A stretch of DNA of 64,000 bases from Phycisphaerales bacterium (GCA_029260515.1 JAJDDC010000069.1:1-64000); one strand, 5' to 3'; shown: positions 8,099 to 18,005, numbered from the stretch's first letter. The notes: generated by a model from the letters alone, not told the origin. Numbers and translations: made by a program.

Positions 8099-11000
8099 AT
8101 GCGTCTGCGGTCGCTGACACTCGTCGGCTTCAAATCATTCGCGGACAAGACCACCTTCACGTTCGACGATTCGATGACGGGGGTGGTCGGGCCGAACGGG
8201 TGCGGCAAGTCCAACGTCGTGGACGCGATCAAGTGGGTGCTGGGAGAGCGGTCGAGCAAATCCTTGCGTGGCAAGGAGATGATCGACGTGATCTTCGCGG
8301 GCTCGGCGGCCCGCAAGCCCGCCGGGATGGCCTCGGTGATGCTGGCCTTCGACAACCCCAGGATCGAAGGTGAATCCGCCCTGTCGGCCGCGGATCGGGG
8401 GCAGGCCCGGGGCGAGCTCGACGAGGACGACGGCGAGGAGGACGCGGGCGAGACGGTGATCGACCGGCACGCGCGGCGGGCGCTGCCGATCGACACCGAG
8501 GTCGTCGAGGTCGAGCGGCGGCTGTACCGCGACGGCAAGAGCCAGTACGTGATCAACGGCAAGCTGGCGCGTCTGCGGGATATCCGCGAGCTGTTCCTTG
8601 ATACCGGCGTGGGCGCGGACGCGTACTCGATCATCGAGCAGGGCAAGGTCGATGCGATGCTGCTGGCGAGCCCGATGGAGCGGCGGGCGATCTTCGAGGA
8701 GGCCGCGGGGATCGCCAAGTACAAGCAGCGCCGGATCGAGGCGCAGCGGAAGCTGGACCGGACAGAGAACAACCTCGTGCGCACGCGCGAGCAGCTCGAC
8801 TCGACCGAGCGGCGCCTGCGCCTGGTGCGCGGGCAGGCGGCCAAGGCGCGTCGGTACCGGGAGCTTGAGGACGAGTACAGCGCGTTGCGGCTGGCGGTCG
8901 CGTTCGAGCAGTACGACGAGATCAGGCAGCGGCTCGACGGGCTGACCAGCCAGGTGCGCGCGCTGCAGGCGGGCCGCGACGAGGCGCACGGGGCGGTCGC
9001 GTCGTGCGAGCAGGAGCGCCAGGACGCGGAGCTGGCCCGGCACGAGCTGGCGGGCGAGCATCGGCGCCTGGAGGAGGCCCTGACGGCGGCGCGGCACCAG
9101 GGCGAGTCGGCGGGCCAGCGCCTGGCGATGGCGAAGCGGGCGATCGAGGAGGCCCGCGAGCAGGTCGAGGGCGAGGAGAAGCGGCTGGCGGAGTCCGAGG
9201 CGGCGATCGGGCGGCTGGACGCGGCGATCGTGGACCAGCAGGAGGAGGTCGCCCGCCTGGCCGAGGCGGTCGCGGAGGCCGACCGGGCCCTGGACGCGGC
9301 GGCGACGGCGCGGGGCGAGGCCCTCGAACGGGTGGGCGAGAAGCGGGCGGAGCTGCACGATCGGCGGCTGGAAGTGCAAGGGATGGAACGCGAGCGCGCG
9401 GGGCTGCTGGCTTCGGCGGAGGCGGACGATCGCCGACTCGAGACGCTCGGCGAGCAGGCCGGCGCGGGCGAGTCGCGGATCACGAACCTGGACGAGCAGC
9501 TGCACGGCGCGGGCGCACAGATCGAGACACTCGAGCGCGAGGTCGGCGAGCGACAGTCGCGGATCGCGGGGCTGACGGGCGAGCTGGTCGAGCGGGAGCG
9601 TTCGGGCGAGACGCTGGGCGAGGACCGGCGGCGGCTGGCCGAGCGGGTCGGGTCGCTGGAGCAGGAACACGTGCGGCGAGAATCGCGCCGGGCGACGCTG
9701 GCGGAGATGGTCGAGTCGCGCGAGGGTCTGGGCGAGGCGGCCAAGGGCGTGATGGCGCGTGCCGAGGCGGGCGAGGGGTTCGCGGGGGTGATCGCGCCTC
9801 TGGCGGAGCTGATCGACGTGACGGCGGCGCACGCGTGGGCGGTCGAGGCGGCGCTGGGATCGGACCTGACATCGATCGTGACCCGGGCGTTGGACGCGAT
9901 GCCGACGCGTGAGGAGCTGGGCGGTCTGAGCGGGCGGGTGACGTTCCTGCCGGCGCCCGAGCCGGAGGCGGAGCACGGCACGGACGCGACGCGGATCGCG
10001 TCGATGGCGGGCGCACGTGTCGAGTCGGTGCGTCGGTTCGCCAGCGCACGGGCGGACCTGCCGGGCGAGCTGCGCGTCCGGGTGGATGCGCTGCTGGATC
10101 GGTTGCTGGGTCGTGTGACGCTCGTGGAGCACCTGGACGCGGCGATGCGGCTGGCGTCGGGACCGTTGCGGGGCGTCGGGGCGCGGCTGGTGACACGGGA
10201 CGGGGCGGTGCTGGGCGCCGACGGGCGCGTGGTCGCGGGGCCGATGTCGGGCGAGGGTTCGGCGGGCCTGCTGGCGCGCCGGAGCGAGCTGGCGGAGCTC
10301 CGCGAGTCGCTGGGCGTGCTGTCGGGTGATCTGGATCGCGAGCGGGCGACGCTGGAGCGTGTGGACGCGGATGTCGCGGCGGTGAGCGCGGAGCGTTCGC
10401 GGCTGGCGTCGGCGGTGGCCGAGGAACAGCGGCGGTTGGTCGGCGAGCAGACACGTCTGGACCGATTGGGCGCGGACCGGGGGCGGATCGAGCGCGAGCT
10501 GGGCGAGGCGCGGGGCGAGCTGGAGCGGTTGGGTGAGCGGATCGAGGGCGCCAGGCGCGATCGGGATTCGCTCCGCGATCGCGCGTCGCGGATGGAGCGG
10601 CTGCACGAGGAGGCGTCGGGGGCGATCGTCGGGATCGAGAACGAGCTGGCGGCGTTCGAGAACGCGGTCGAGACAGCGGGCGAGGCGATGACCAGGGCCC
10701 GCGTCGAGGCGAGCACGCTCAACGAGCAGGCTGGGGCGGCGCGGCGCGAGTTGTCGCGTCTGAACGTCGATCGCGACGCGACGGTCCGTCGTCGCGACGA
10801 GGCGGCGCGTCAGGTCGAGACGATGCGCGGTCGGGCGGGGCAGCACGAGCAGACGGTCGGCGAGGCACGCGAGCAGGTGCAGGCGTCGGAGCGCGAGGCC
10901 CAGGCGCTCGGCGAGCGGATCGACGCGAGCCGCGGGCGCCTTGACGAGGCCGCGACGCGGGTGTCGGCGCTCAACGAGCGTCTGACAACGACGCGGCAGG

Positions 11001-12019
11001 CGGCGCAGCGGGTCGAGCGCGACTGGCAGAGCGTCGAGATGTCACGGCGCGAGCTGGAGGTCAAGCGCGAGGGGATCGAGGAGCGGACGCTCGACGAGAT
11101 CGGGCTCGACGTCGCCAGCGAGTACCTCGAGTACCGCGAGGTGATGGCGGGCGGGGACGTCGAGCGCGTGGACGCTGCGGACGCGTCGGCCAGGGTGAAC
11201 GTGCTGCGGGGCGAGATCAAGAAGCTCGGGAACGTGAACCTGGATGCGATCGACGAGGAGCAGAATCTCGAGGCCCGCAACGAGGAGCTGATCTCGCAGG
11301 TCCGGGACATCGACGAGGCGCGGCTGCAGTTGGCGACCTTGATCGAGCGGCTGGACATCGCGAGCCGCGAGCGGTTCGGGGAGATCTTTGGGAGGATCCA
11401 GGAGGCGTTCGGCGCCAAGGACGGGATGTTCCGTCGCCTGTTCGGCGGGGGGCGGGCGGAGCTCCGCCTGATGCCGCTGGTCAAGGAAGTGGACGGGCAG
11501 AAGGTGGTCACCGACGAGGTGGACCTGCTCGAGTCGGGCGTCGAAGTAATCGCCAAGCCGCCGGGCAAGGAGCCGCGGTCGATCAGCCAGCTCTCTGGCG
11601 GGGAGCGGACGCTGACTGCGGTGGCGCTGCTGATGTCGATCTTCCGCAGCAAGCCCAGCTGCTTCTGCATCCTCGACGAGGTGGACGCGGCGCTGGACGA
11701 GGCGAACGTCGGGCGGTTCTGCAACACGGTCGAGCAGTTCACGGACCTGAGCCACTTCATCATCATCACGCACAACAAGCGGACGATGCAGGCGGTCGAT
11801 CGCCTGTACGGCGTGACGATGCAGGAGCGGGGCGTGTCGAAGCGTGTGGACGTGCGGTTCGGGCAGGTGGGCAAGGACGGGAAGATCGCGGGGGCGGCCG
11901 CGGCCGCGGAGCCCGAGGCCGAGACCCAGCCCGAGAACGGCGAGCGGCCGAGCGGGAAGCTGCGCGAGGCGCTGGCGAGCATGCGCGAGGAGTCGGCGCC
12001 CACCGAGGTCGGGTCGTGA
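8099..12019 (+). CDS. smc: Chromosome segregation protein SMC
   Basis: ATPase of the SMC-ScpAB condensin that compacts and resolves chromosomes. The 1306-residue product is a full-length SMC, slightly long. Walker A (GPNGCGKSN) is near residue 31. Two long Arg/Glu/Ala-rich coiled coils flank a hinge at about 555-720. The C-terminal head carries [18 protein letters not shown] near 1164 and Walker B with D-loop, [15 protein letters not shown], near 1189. The tail beyond 1260 is Ala/Glu-rich and probably disordered. I chose the ATG at 8099 ([18 protein letters not shown]) because SMC proteins begin this way; a TTG at 8036 is an in-frame alternative. scpA and scpB are not in the window. Confidence 0.97.
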   Translation: MRLRSLTLVGFKSFADKTTFTFDDSMTGVVGPNGCGKSNVVDAIKWVLGERSSKSLRGKEMIDVIFAGSAARKPAGMASVMLAFDNPRIEGESALSAADRGQARGELDEDDGEEDAGETVIDRHARRALPIDTEVVEVERRLYRDGKSQYVINGKLARLRDIRELFLDTGVGADAYSIIEQGKVDAMLLASPMERRAIFEEAAGIAKYKQRRIEAQRKLDRTENNLVRTREQLDSTERRLRLVRGQAAKARRYRELEDEYSALRLAVAFEQYDEIRQRLDGLTSQVRALQAGRDEAHGAVASCEQERQDAELARHELAGEHRRLEEALTAARHQGESAGQRLAMAKRAIEEAREQVEGEEKRLAESEAAIGRLDAAIVDQQEEVARLAEAVAEADRALDAAATARGEALERVGEKRAELHDRRLEVQGMERERAGLLASAEADDRRLETLGEQAGAGESRITNLDEQLHGAGAQIETLEREVGERQSRIAGLTGELVERERSGETLGEDRRRLAERVGSLEQEHVRRESRRATLAEMVESREGLGEAAKGVMARAEAGEGFAGVIAPLAELIDVTAAHAWAVEAALGSDLTSIVTRALDAMPTREELGGLSGRVTFLPAPEPEAEHGTDATRIASMAGARVESVRRFASARADLPGELRVRVDALLDRLLGRVTLVEHLDAAMRLASGPLRGVGARLVTRDGAVLGADGRVVAGPMSGEGSAGLLARRSELAELRESLGVLSGDLDRERATLERVDADVAAVSAERSRLASAVAEEQRRLVGEQTRLDRLGADRGRIERELGEARGELERLGERIEGARRDRDSLRDRASRMERLHEEASGAIVGIENELAAFENAVETAGEAMTRARVEASTLNEQAGAARRELSRLNVDRDATVRRRDEAARQVETMRGRAGQHEQTVGEAREQVQASEREAQALGERIDASRGRLDEAATRVSALNERLTTTRQAAQRVERDWQSVEMSRRELEVKREGIEERTLDEIGLDVASEYLEYREVMAGGDVERVDAADASARVNVLRGEIKKLGNVNLDAIDEEQNLEARNEELISQVRDIDEARLQLATLIERLDIASRERFGEIFGRIQEAFGAKDGMFRRLFGGGRAELRLMPLVKEVDGQKVVTDEVDLLESGVEVIAKPPGKEPRSISQLSGGERTLTAVALLMSIFRSKPSCFCILDEVDAALDEANVGRFCNTVEQFTDLSHFIIITHNKRTMQAVDRLYGVTMQERGVSKRVDVRFGQVGKDGKIAGAAAAAEPEAETQPENGERPSGKLREALASMREESAPTEVGS

Positions 12020-12031
12020 CGACCTGATCTT

Positions 12032-12133
12032 TTCACCGCAGAGGCGCGGAGGACGCAGAGGAGAGGCAATCGATCGGGTGGCGGACCCGTGTCGGCCTCT
12101 CCCGCCGAAGTCTTCTCTCTGGGTCTCTGTGAA
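12032..12133. repeat. CACCGCAGAGG...CTCTGTG imperfect inverted repeat, copy 1
   Basis: The left end (TTCACCGCAGAGGCG...) and right end (...GGGTCTCTGTGAA) are imperfect inverted complements. A second copy is at 14006-14096. This copy fills the gap between the convergent smc and pyrD genes. The arrangement suggests a mobile palindromic element or a bidirectional terminator; neither is proven. Confidence 0.6.
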
Positions 12134-12178
12134 GCATCAAGCTGGCCGGTCAGAAGCCGATCTCACCAGGGGGAGGGC

Positions 12179-13117
12179 TTACTGGGCGAGTGTGCCGACG
12201 AGGTCTGCGGGGCGCGAGGCGCCTTGTGATCGGGTCCACTTGTCGAGGCCCTTGGCGATCTTGACGGGCGCTCTGGGGTCGGCGAAGAGGGTGGTTCCAA
12301 CCGCGACGGCGGAGGCGCCGGCGAGAACGAACTCGGCGGCGTCCTTCCAGTTGACGACGCCGCCCAGGGCGATGATGGGGATGCCGCGGTCGGCGGCGAC
12401 CTGGCGGTAGACGTCGTGGACGATCTTGACGACGGGGGCGTGGACGGCGGGGCCGGAGAGGCCGCCTGATCCGGCGCCGAGGACCGGACGACGGGTCCGC
12501 ACGTCGATCATCAGCGCGGGGGTGGTGTTGCAGAGCGTGAGCGCGTCGGCGCCGGCGTCGATGGCGGCGCGGGCGAGGTCCACGCACGAGTGCGGCGCGG
12601 GCGTTGTGATCGGGGGGAGTTTGACGATGAGCTTGGTGCGGGACAGTGTCTTGCGCACGGCGGTGGTCAGTTCGCCCAGGAGCTCGGGGGTCGAGGCGAA
12701 GTCGCCGGCGGCATGGACGTTGGGGCACGAGACGTTGAGCTCGACGGCGGGCATGGCGTCGAGCGCGTCGAAGGCGCCGGCGACGGTGACGAAGTCGTCG
12801 ATACAGAAGCCGGCGATAGAGCCGATGACGGGGCAGGGCATCGCGACGATGCGGGGGGCGTGCTCGTCGAGGAACTTGTCGAGGCCCGGGTTGGCCAAGC
12901 CGACGGCGTTGAGCATGCCGGTGGGCGTGGGGTGGACACGCCAGGGGGCGTTCCCCTCGCGGGGTTCGGGGGTGATGGACTTGGTAACGACGGCGCCGAC
13001 GCGAGACAGATCGAGCTGCTGGCCCATCTCGTCGAGGACGCCGGCGGTCCCGGCGGCGAGCAGGACGGGGGTGGCCAGGTCGATGCCGAGGAGGTTGGTT
13101 GCGAGGGCGGGGTGCAT
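12179..13117 (-). CDS. pyrD: Dihydroorotate dehydrogenase, class 1B-like
   Basis: Oxidises dihydroorotate to orotate, the fourth step of pyrimidine synthesis, with FMN. The 312-residue product starts MHPALATNLLGIDLATPV. It carries the catalytic loop ELNVSCPNVH near residue 129, where cysteine as base marks class 1 enzymes, and the FMN-phosphate region IIALGGVVNWKDAAEFVLAGASAVAVGT. Class 1B enzymes normally pair with the iron-sulfur subunit PyrK; no pyrK is adjacent, so the electron acceptor is open. I took the ATG at 13117; the frame extends upstream but the extra residues are not family-like. It is divergent from the TPR-YggX gene and convergent with smc. Confidence 0.92.
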   Translation of the reverse strand: MHPALATNLLGIDLATPVLLAAGTAGVLDEMGQQLDLSRVGAVVTKSITPEPREGNAPWRVHPTPTGMLNAVGLANPGLDKFLDEHAPRIVAMPCPVIGSIAGFCIDDFVTVAGAFDALDAMPAVELNVSCPNVHAAGDFASTPELLGELTTAVRKTLSRTKLIVKLPPITTPAPHSCVDLARAAIDAGADALTLCNTTPALMIDVRTRRPVLGAGSGGLSGPAVHAPVVKIVHDVYRQVAADRGIPIIALGGVVNWKDAAEFVLAGASAVAVGTTLFADPRAPVKIAKGLDKWTRSQGASRPADLVGTLAQ

Positions 13118-13192
13118 GCGGCTGAGGGAGGGTATCGCGGGGGATGGGCGGCGGTGCCGGGCGTAGGGTTGGAGTGAGTGAGAGAACGGAGT

Positions 13193-13211
13193 GGCCGGCA
13201 GGATGCCGGCC
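13193..13211. repeat. Perfect GGCCGGCA-GGA-TGCCGGCC palindrome
   Basis: An 8-bp perfect stem with a GGA loop sits in the divergent pyrD / TPR-YggX intergenic region. The same GCA-GGA-TGC core recurs inside uvrA (37378-37400), so this is probably a dispersed repeat family rather than a local operator. Confidence 0.5.
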
Positions 13212-13247
13212 CCCCGAGCTTTGGTAGGAAAACAAGGCGGAGGCGGC

Positions 13248-13973
13248 ATGGACATCGACGAGCGGATCAGGCGGTTCGAGGAGCTGGTGAGCGACGACCC
13301 CGGGAACGACATGGCGTTGTTCAGCCTTGGCGGGGCGTACAACCAGTCGGGGCGGTACAAGGAGGCGGCGGAGGCGTACCTGCGGTGCGCCGCGGCGAAT
13401 CCGACGATGAGCAAGGCGTACCAGCTCGCGGGCGCCGCGCTGATGGCCTCGGACCAGAAGGACCGGGCGGTCGAGACGTTGACCAAGGGGTACGGGGTCG
13501 CGGCGGGGCAGGGGGACCTGATGCCGCGCAAGGCGATGGCGGATTTGCTGGCTCAGCTCGGGGCGCCCGTGCCCGAGGTGGAGGCGAAGGCGGCGGCGGC
13601 GGCGCCGGCGGGGAGCTTTGTCGATCAGAAGACGGGGCGGGCGGGGACGAAGCTTGCGCGCGCGCCGTTCCGTGATGGGCTGGGGGCGTGGATCCAGGAG
13701 AACATCTCGAAGGAGTCGTGGGACGAGTGGATCGGGCTGGGGACGAAGATCATCAACGAGCTTCGGCTGGACCTGTCGCGCGACGAGCACGAGGCGGTGT
13801 ACGACTACGGGATGCGTCGGTACCTGGGGCTGAGCGACGAGCGGGTGAAGGAGTTGACGGGGCGGGAGCCGCCGCAGCCGGAGGCGCAGTACCGGGGCGT
13901 GCTCGACGAGATCCTGGAACGGGGCGGGCACCTCGAGGAGTTCAAGGGGGAGATGCACAAGGGGGTTGGGTGA
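13248..13973 (+). CDS. TPR protein fused to a YggX-like Fe(II)-trafficking domain
   Basis: A two-domain protein of 241 residues. Residues about 1-110 are TPR-like helices (ALFSLGGAYNQSGRYKEAAEAYLR is the clearest repeat). Residues about 140-241 resemble YggX/Fe(2+)-trafficking proteins: LGAWIQENISKESWDEWIGLGTKIINELRLD followed by a short hydrophobic C-terminal helix. YggX protects iron-sulfur enzymes against oxidative damage in enterobacteria and is normally a lone protein of about 90 residues. Its N-terminal cysteine has no counterpart here (VDQKTGRAGTKLARAPFRDG), so chemistry may differ. The ATG at 13248 is preceded by AAGGCGGAGG. Domain assignment rests on visible motifs; the cellular role is inferred. 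Confidence 0.75.
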   Translation: MDIDERIRRFEELVSDDPGNDMALFSLGGAYNQSGRYKEAAEAYLRCAAANPTMSKAYQLAGAALMASDQKDRAVETLTKGYGVAAGQGDLMPRKAMADLLAQLGAPVPEVEAKAAAAAPAGSFVDQKTGRAGTKLARAPFRDGLGAWIQENISKESWDEWIGLGTKIINELRLDLSRDEHEAVYDYGMRRYLGLSDERVKELTGREPPQPEAQYRGVLDEILERGGHLEEFKGEMHKGVG

Positions 13974-14005
13974 GGGGGTTTGCCGCTCTGAACGGTGAAT
14001 CAGGA

Positions 14006-14096
14006 TTCACCGCAGAGGCGCAGAGGCACAGAGAAGAACGCTGTTGAGCGACTCCTTGGCCTCCGCCCGAGGTCGTCTCTCTGAGTCTGTGTGGTA
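14006..14096. repeat. CACCGCAGAGG...CTCTGTG-type inverted repeat, copy 2
   Basis: TTCACCGCAGAGGCGCAGAGG on the left opposes a right end complementary to TACCACACAGACTCAGAG. It belongs to the same family as 12032-12133 and again lies between two convergent genes (TPR-YggX and the DUF58 gene). Confidence 0.6.
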
Positions 14097-14140
14097 AAAA
14101 AAACCTGGACCGGTTGTGAACGGCCCCACCGGGGGGAGGG

Positions 14141-15139
14141 TCAGTGGAAGAGACCGCGCTTGCGGAGGGTGGAGAGCAGGAGCGTCTCGAGATTCGCGTC
14201 GGTGGGGACGAGCAGGTGGGTCATGGCGCGGGCGGCGCAGTCGCGTTCGAGCATGTCCTGGTGGGCGGCGAAGCGTTCGCGGTAGCGTTTGAGCAGCGCT
14301 GCGGAGACCGTGACCTCGGCGGGGCGGGCGGTTTCGACATCGGTCAGTCGGAGGTCTCCCACGAGGCCACGGGCGGCGGCGCTTGAGGGGTCGATCTCGT
14401 CGGGCGCGAGGATCTGCAGGCAGGTTGTGTCGTAGGCCCCCCCACCACCGGCGGCGGCGAGTGCATTGAGGCCCGGCGTGATCGTGTCGCGCTCAAGGAA
14501 ATCAGACAGCACGACGAGGACGCCCTTTCCGGCGCGGTTCGCGGCCAGGCGGCGCATGGCCTCGTTGAATCCCGCCCCCGCGTGCGGCGCGCGGGCGGCG
14601 TCCGATGCGGGGGGGGTGCGGACGGCGCGCTGCAGCGCGTCGAGGATGAAGCGGGCGAGTCGCTCGACGTTGCGGCGGCCACGCATGGGGGCGAGTTGCA
14701 CGATCGACGGCTCGTCGGGCCAGGCGTAGGTCGCGATCGAGACGCGGTTGAGATTCACAAGGCCGATCGAGCCGATCGCCATCGCAAGACGGGCGGCGAA
14801 TACGAGCTTGCTCGGGTCGCCCGCGTGCATCGAGGGGGAGCAGTCGAGGACGAGGCGCACGGCGAGGTCTTCTTCCTCGCGGAAGAGCTTGATGAAGAAG
14901 CGGTCCATGCGGGCGAAGACGTTCCAGTCGAGGTGTCGGAGGTCGTCGCCCGGGACATAGGTGCGGTAGTCGTCGAACTCGACGGACTGGCCGCGCTTCT
15001 TGGAGCGGCGCTCGCCGGGGAGCTTGCCGGCGAAGATCTTGCGGCTCAGGACGTCGAGCGTCGAGAGGCGGCGGAGGAGGTCCGGGCCGAGGAGTTGCTC
15101 GGTGGTGGTCGGGACCTGGGTGATCTGGGCGGCGAGCAC
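14141..15139 (-). CDS. DUF58 / vWA-like protein
   Basis: A 332-residue DUF58 family member. The diagnostic N-terminal block is present: RSKKRGQSVEFDDYRTYVPGDDLRHLDWNVFARMD at about 45-80. It leads into a von Willebrand A-like fold with a MIDAS-type motif LDCSPSMHAGD near residue 100. DUF58 proteins usually accompany MoxR AAA+ ATPases and membrane vWA proteins in chaperone-like systems. Here no moxR or vWA neighbour is visible, so it stands alone between two convergent or unlinked genes. I see no transmembrane segment; the protein is probably cytoplasmic. The precise role is unknown. Confidence 0.85.
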   Translation of the reverse strand: MLAAQITQVPTTTEQLLGPDLLRRLSTLDVLSRKIFAGKLPGERRSKKRGQSVEFDDYRTYVPGDDLRHLDWNVFARMDRFFIKLFREEEDLAVRLVLDCSPSMHAGDPSKLVFAARLAMAIGSIGLVNLNRVSIATYAWPDEPSIVQLAPMRGRRNVERLARFILDALQRAVRTPPASDAARAPHAGAGFNEAMRRLAANRAGKGVLVVLSDFLERDTITPGLNALAAAGGGGAYDTTCLQILAPDEIDPSSAAARGLVGDLRLTDVETARPAEVTVSAALLKRYRERFAAHQDMLERDCAARAMTHLLVPTDANLETLLLSTLRKRGLFH

Positions 15140-15215
15140 GTCGGATGGTACGTGACGACATCACCGTGTGGGCCGGCGCGCCGGAACGTGTCTTGTCGGG
15201 TGTCGGGGCGCCGAG

Positions 15216-15866
15216 TCAGCGGACGGCGCGGGGGTTGGGGGCGGGGGCGCCGTCGGCGTATTCGTAGACGGTGACCTTGAGGCGGCGGACGCCCCAGTCG
15301 CGGGCCTGTGCGTGCGTGGGGAATAGGAGGTCGAGGCGGTTTCCCTTGATAGCGCCGCCGCAGTCGAGGACGGGGGCGATCGAGCCGTTGTCGTAGCCGG
15401 GGATGGAGAGCATGGAGCCGTAGGGCAGGACGCGGGTATCGGCGGCGACGAGGCGCCCGGCGTTGGTGGTGACGGCGTGGAGGGTTGCGGTCTGTCCGTC
15501 TGCGAAATCGCCGCAGGATCTGGCGTCGGGGGCGTAGGCGGTGACGAGCATGTCGATGGTGCGCGCGGGACGGACAGGGCGGCCGTCGAACCAGCGTGTG
15601 TCGGCGGGGAACGTCTCGGGGGCGGGCGTGGCAACGGCGCGGTCCGCTGTCGGGACGGCCTGCGTCCGGATCGGCGCGGCTGCGTCGTTGGCGTGGGAGA
15701 TAGCGGCGAGCACTGGGGCGTGGGCCGCTTCCTTGGCGAGGATGGCGGAGGTGGAGACGACGAGGCCTGCGACGAGGAAACAGGAGACCTCGACCGAGCG
15801 GCGGAGGCGGGGAGAGAGCGCGAACTGGCGTCGGGCGCGGGCTGTCCAGTCTTCCCGATATACCAA
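15216..15866 (-). CDS. 3D-domain (MltA/Rpf2-like) cell-wall protein
   Basis: The C-terminal half is a 3D domain, named for its three aspartates: VTAYAPDARSCGD, VAADTRVLPYGSML and VLDCGGAIKGNRLDLLF with AQARDWGVRRLKV. The fold is shared with lytic transglycosylase MltA and Firmicute cell-wall proteins. One membrane helix or signal anchor (VSCFLVAGLVVSTSAILA) lies about 25 residues from the chosen start, giving a periplasmic catalytic domain. I prefer the TTG at 15866 because GGGAGAG sits just upstream; this gives 216 residues. An ATG at 16007 would add 47 residues with little family character. Substrate is likely peptidoglycan, by family inference. Confidence 0.75.
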   Translation of the reverse strand: MVYREDWTARARRQFALSPRLRRSVEVSCFLVAGLVVSTSAILAKEAAHAPVLAAISHANDAAAPIRTQAVPTADRAVATPAPETFPADTRWFDGRPVRPARTIDMLVTAYAPDARSCGDFADGQTATLHAVTTNAGRLVAADTRVLPYGSMLSIPGYDNGSIAPVLDCGGAIKGNRLDLLFPTHAQARDWGVRRLKVTVYEYADGAPAPNPRAVR

Positions 15867-16177
15867 GGCGTCTCTCCCGTCTTCGCTTGTGCCGTCCGCG
15901 GTGTCGCGGGCGGGGTCACGCAGAACGTACCCCGTGACGCGTCGGGTACAGATCGAAGATACAGACGGGTGCGCATTCGGGTGTGTCGTGCGTGTCCGTG
16001 AGCGCACAACCTGTGCAACCGACAGGTTTTCCCGGACGTGGAGGCCCAGAGCGAACTCCGGCGCAGGCGTTGCGCCGATCGGTGGTTAGGATCGCCCGGC
16101 AACGTCCGGGAACGCGCCGGGGCGTGCGCGCCACGTCCGTCGCGATATCAGCTCGCTCGTCTTAGGAAGCCAGACCC
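15867..16177. other. Divergent intergenic region with a 21-bp palindrome
   Basis: This region separates the 3D-domain gene and the TauE-like gene. It holds a perfect inverted repeat, AACCTGT-N7-ACAGGTT (16008-16028), suitable for a dimeric repressor. No clean sigma-70 promoter was recognised. The open frame continuing from the 3D gene is not convincing coding sequence here. Confidence 0.4.
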
Positions 16178-16990
16178 GTGGACCCGCAGCTCGTACTCAT
16201 CACGTTCGCGATCGGGCTGGTCGCGGGTGCGGTCGGGGGGCTGGCGGGGATCGGTGGGTCGATCATCATGCTGCCGGCGCTGGGGCTGTTTTTGGGGTAC
16301 AGCTCGGGGGCGAAGGACGAGCACCACAAGTACATGGCCGCGGCGATGGTGGTGAATGTTGTGGTCGCGTTCTCGAGCTTTGTGCAGCACCGACGGGCCG
16401 GCGCTGTGCGCGGGCGGATGGTGCTGGCGATCGCGCCGGCGATGATGGTCGCGATCGTGCTGGGCGTGGAGGTTTCTGACCGGTTCGACGGCAGCGTCGC
16501 GAAGATGGGTCTGATCCTGTTCTTGTTCGCGTTCTGCGTGTACACGTTGTTGACAACGGTGCGACAGCTGCCCGACCACACGGAGGAGGACGAGCGGGGC
16601 GGGGTCCCGCTGCTCGTCGGGATCGGTGCGCTGACGGGCGTGCTCGCGGGGTTCCTGGGGATCGGGGGCGGGATCGTGATGGTGCCCCTGCTGGCGGTGC
16701 TCGGGCGTGTGCCGTTGCGGCTTGCGATTGCGGCGAGCGCGGCGGTGATGTGCTTGTCGGCGCCGATCGGGGCGGTGCGGAAACTCTCGACACTCTCCAA
16801 GCACGTCGTCGATGGTGTGCCCTTGGCGTGGCAGGACGCGATGGTGCTCGCGTTGCCGATGGGGCTGGGGGCGGTGATCGGGGCGATGATCGGGGCGCGG
16901 CTGACACACAGGCTGAAGCTGACGTATCTGCGGCTGGCGATCGCGGTCGTGCTGGCGGCGGCGGGCGCCAGAATGGCAGGGTGGGCCTGA
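16178..16990 (+). CDS. TauE/SafE (DUF81) family membrane transporter
   Basis: A 270-residue polytopic inner-membrane protein with two homologous halves. Each half starts with a glycine-rich helix typical of the family: GLVAGAVGGLAGIGGSIIMLPAL at residues 13-35, and GVLAGFLGIGGGIVMVPLL around 160. I count about eight hydrophobic segments. Family members export sulfite, sulfoacetate or related organosulfur anions; the substrate here cannot be read from sequence. The gap to htpX is 151 bp, so cotranscription with htpX is possible but not shown. Confidence 0.88.
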   Translation: MDPQLVLITFAIGLVAGAVGGLAGIGGSIIMLPALGLFLGYSSGAKDEHHKYMAAAMVVNVVVAFSSFVQHRRAGAVRGRMVLAIAPAMMVAIVLGVEVSDRFDGSVAKMGLILFLFAFCVYTLLTTVRQLPDHTEEDERGGVPLLVGIGALTGVLAGFLGIGGGIVMVPLLAVLGRVPLRLAIAASAAVMCLSAPIGAVRKLSTLSKHVVDGVPLAWQDAMVLALPMGLGAVIGAMIGARLTHRLKLTYLRLAIAVVLAAAGARMAGWA

Positions 16991-17141
16991 GCGTTCGCGC
17001 GCGGGTGGGGCGGACGCGTCGCAGGAACGGAACAATCAGGGCCTTGGCACGGGTTGTGCATTGGATCAGGGCGTGCTGAAACCGGCCGGGGAGACGCCCA
17101 ACAATGTGGTGTCTGCCCGGCGGGCCCGGGATGGAGGATTC

Positions 17142-17999
17142 ATGAAGCCGCGAGGTGTGCGAGCGTTGTTCAACGATGCCAAGACGGCGCTGCTCCTGGG
17201 CGCGCTGACGGGGCTGTTCGTCGTCGTCGGGCGGATGATCGGGCCTGGGTGGGTGATCCCGATGCTGGTCTTCGGCGGGGCGATGAACGTGGGCGCGTGG
17301 TTGTTCTCGGATCGGATCGCGATCGCGTCGATGCGGGCCAAACGCGTCAACGACGGGCCCCTGTACGAGACGGTCGAGCGGCTCAGCCAGCGGGCGGGGC
17401 TGCCCATGCCGAAGGTGTACATCTCGCCGCACCAGGCGCCGAACGCGTTCGCGACGGGGCGGAGCCCGAAGAAGGCGGCGGTGTGTTTCACGCAGGGGGC
17501 GATGCAGTTGCTGACGCCCGAGGAGATCGAGGGTGTGGCGGCGCACGAGCTGGCGCACGTGAAGAATCACGACACGCTGATCTCGACGGTCGCGGCGACG
17601 GTCGCGGGCGTGCTCGCGATGATCGCGCAGTGGGGCTTGTTTCTTGGGATCGGGCGGCGTGAGGGGGGGAACCCCCTGGTGATGATCGGGATCATCATCC
17701 TGGCCGCGGTCGGGGCGGCGGTGATCAAGGCGATGATCTCACGCTCGCGCGAGTACGAGGCGGACGCGGACGGGGCGAAGCTGGCGGGGTCGCCACATGG
17801 GCTGATGAGCGCATTGCAGAAGCTTGACACGCTGTCGAGGCGTGCTCCCCTGAATCAGCCGAACCCCGCGATGAATAACTTGTTCATCATCGAGCCGCTG
17901 GCGTCGAGCCTGCGCGGTGGGAACCCGCTGACAAGGCTGTTCGCGTCGCACCCGCCGACGGAGAAGCGGCTGGCGGCGCTGGCGCGGCTGGCGGACTGA
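17142..17999 (+). CDS. htpX: HtpX-like zinc metalloprotease (M48)
   Basis: Membrane-bound protease that degrades misfolded membrane proteins under envelope stress. The 285-residue product has two N-terminal membrane helices (residues 12-50), then the zinc site AAHELAHVKNHD around 125-136 and a third ligand in SREYEADADGAKLAGS. Two further helices lie between them, and the C-terminus has the family motif FASHPPTEKRLAAL. The ATG at 17142 is preceded by GGAGG (GATGGAGGATTC). It ends 6 nt from the convergent plsC stop. Confidence 0.93.
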   Translation: MKPRGVRALFNDAKTALLLGALTGLFVVVGRMIGPGWVIPMLVFGGAMNVGAWLFSDRIAIASMRAKRVNDGPLYETVERLSQRAGLPMPKVYISPHQAPNAFATGRSPKKAAVCFTQGAMQLLTPEEIEGVAAHELAHVKNHDTLISTVAATVAGVLAMIAQWGLFLGIGRREGGNPLVMIGIIILAAVGAAVIKAMISRSREYEADADGAKLAGSPHGLMSALQKLDTLSRRAPLNQPNPAMNNLFIIEPLASSLRGGNPLTRLFASHPPTEKRLAALARLAD

Positions 18000-18005
18000 C
18001 ACGGG

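Noticed and set aside
5611..10722. Very long minus-strand open frame across the FlgI-like and smc genes
   Set aside because: It is antisense to well-supported genes and its translation is Ser/Arg/Pro/Ala-rich without domains. In GC-rich DNA such frames arise because stop codons are rare.
14006..14100. Intrinsic terminator for the DUF58 gene
   Set aside because: The A-run after the repeat reads as T-run before the hairpin on the minus strand, the wrong order for a terminator.
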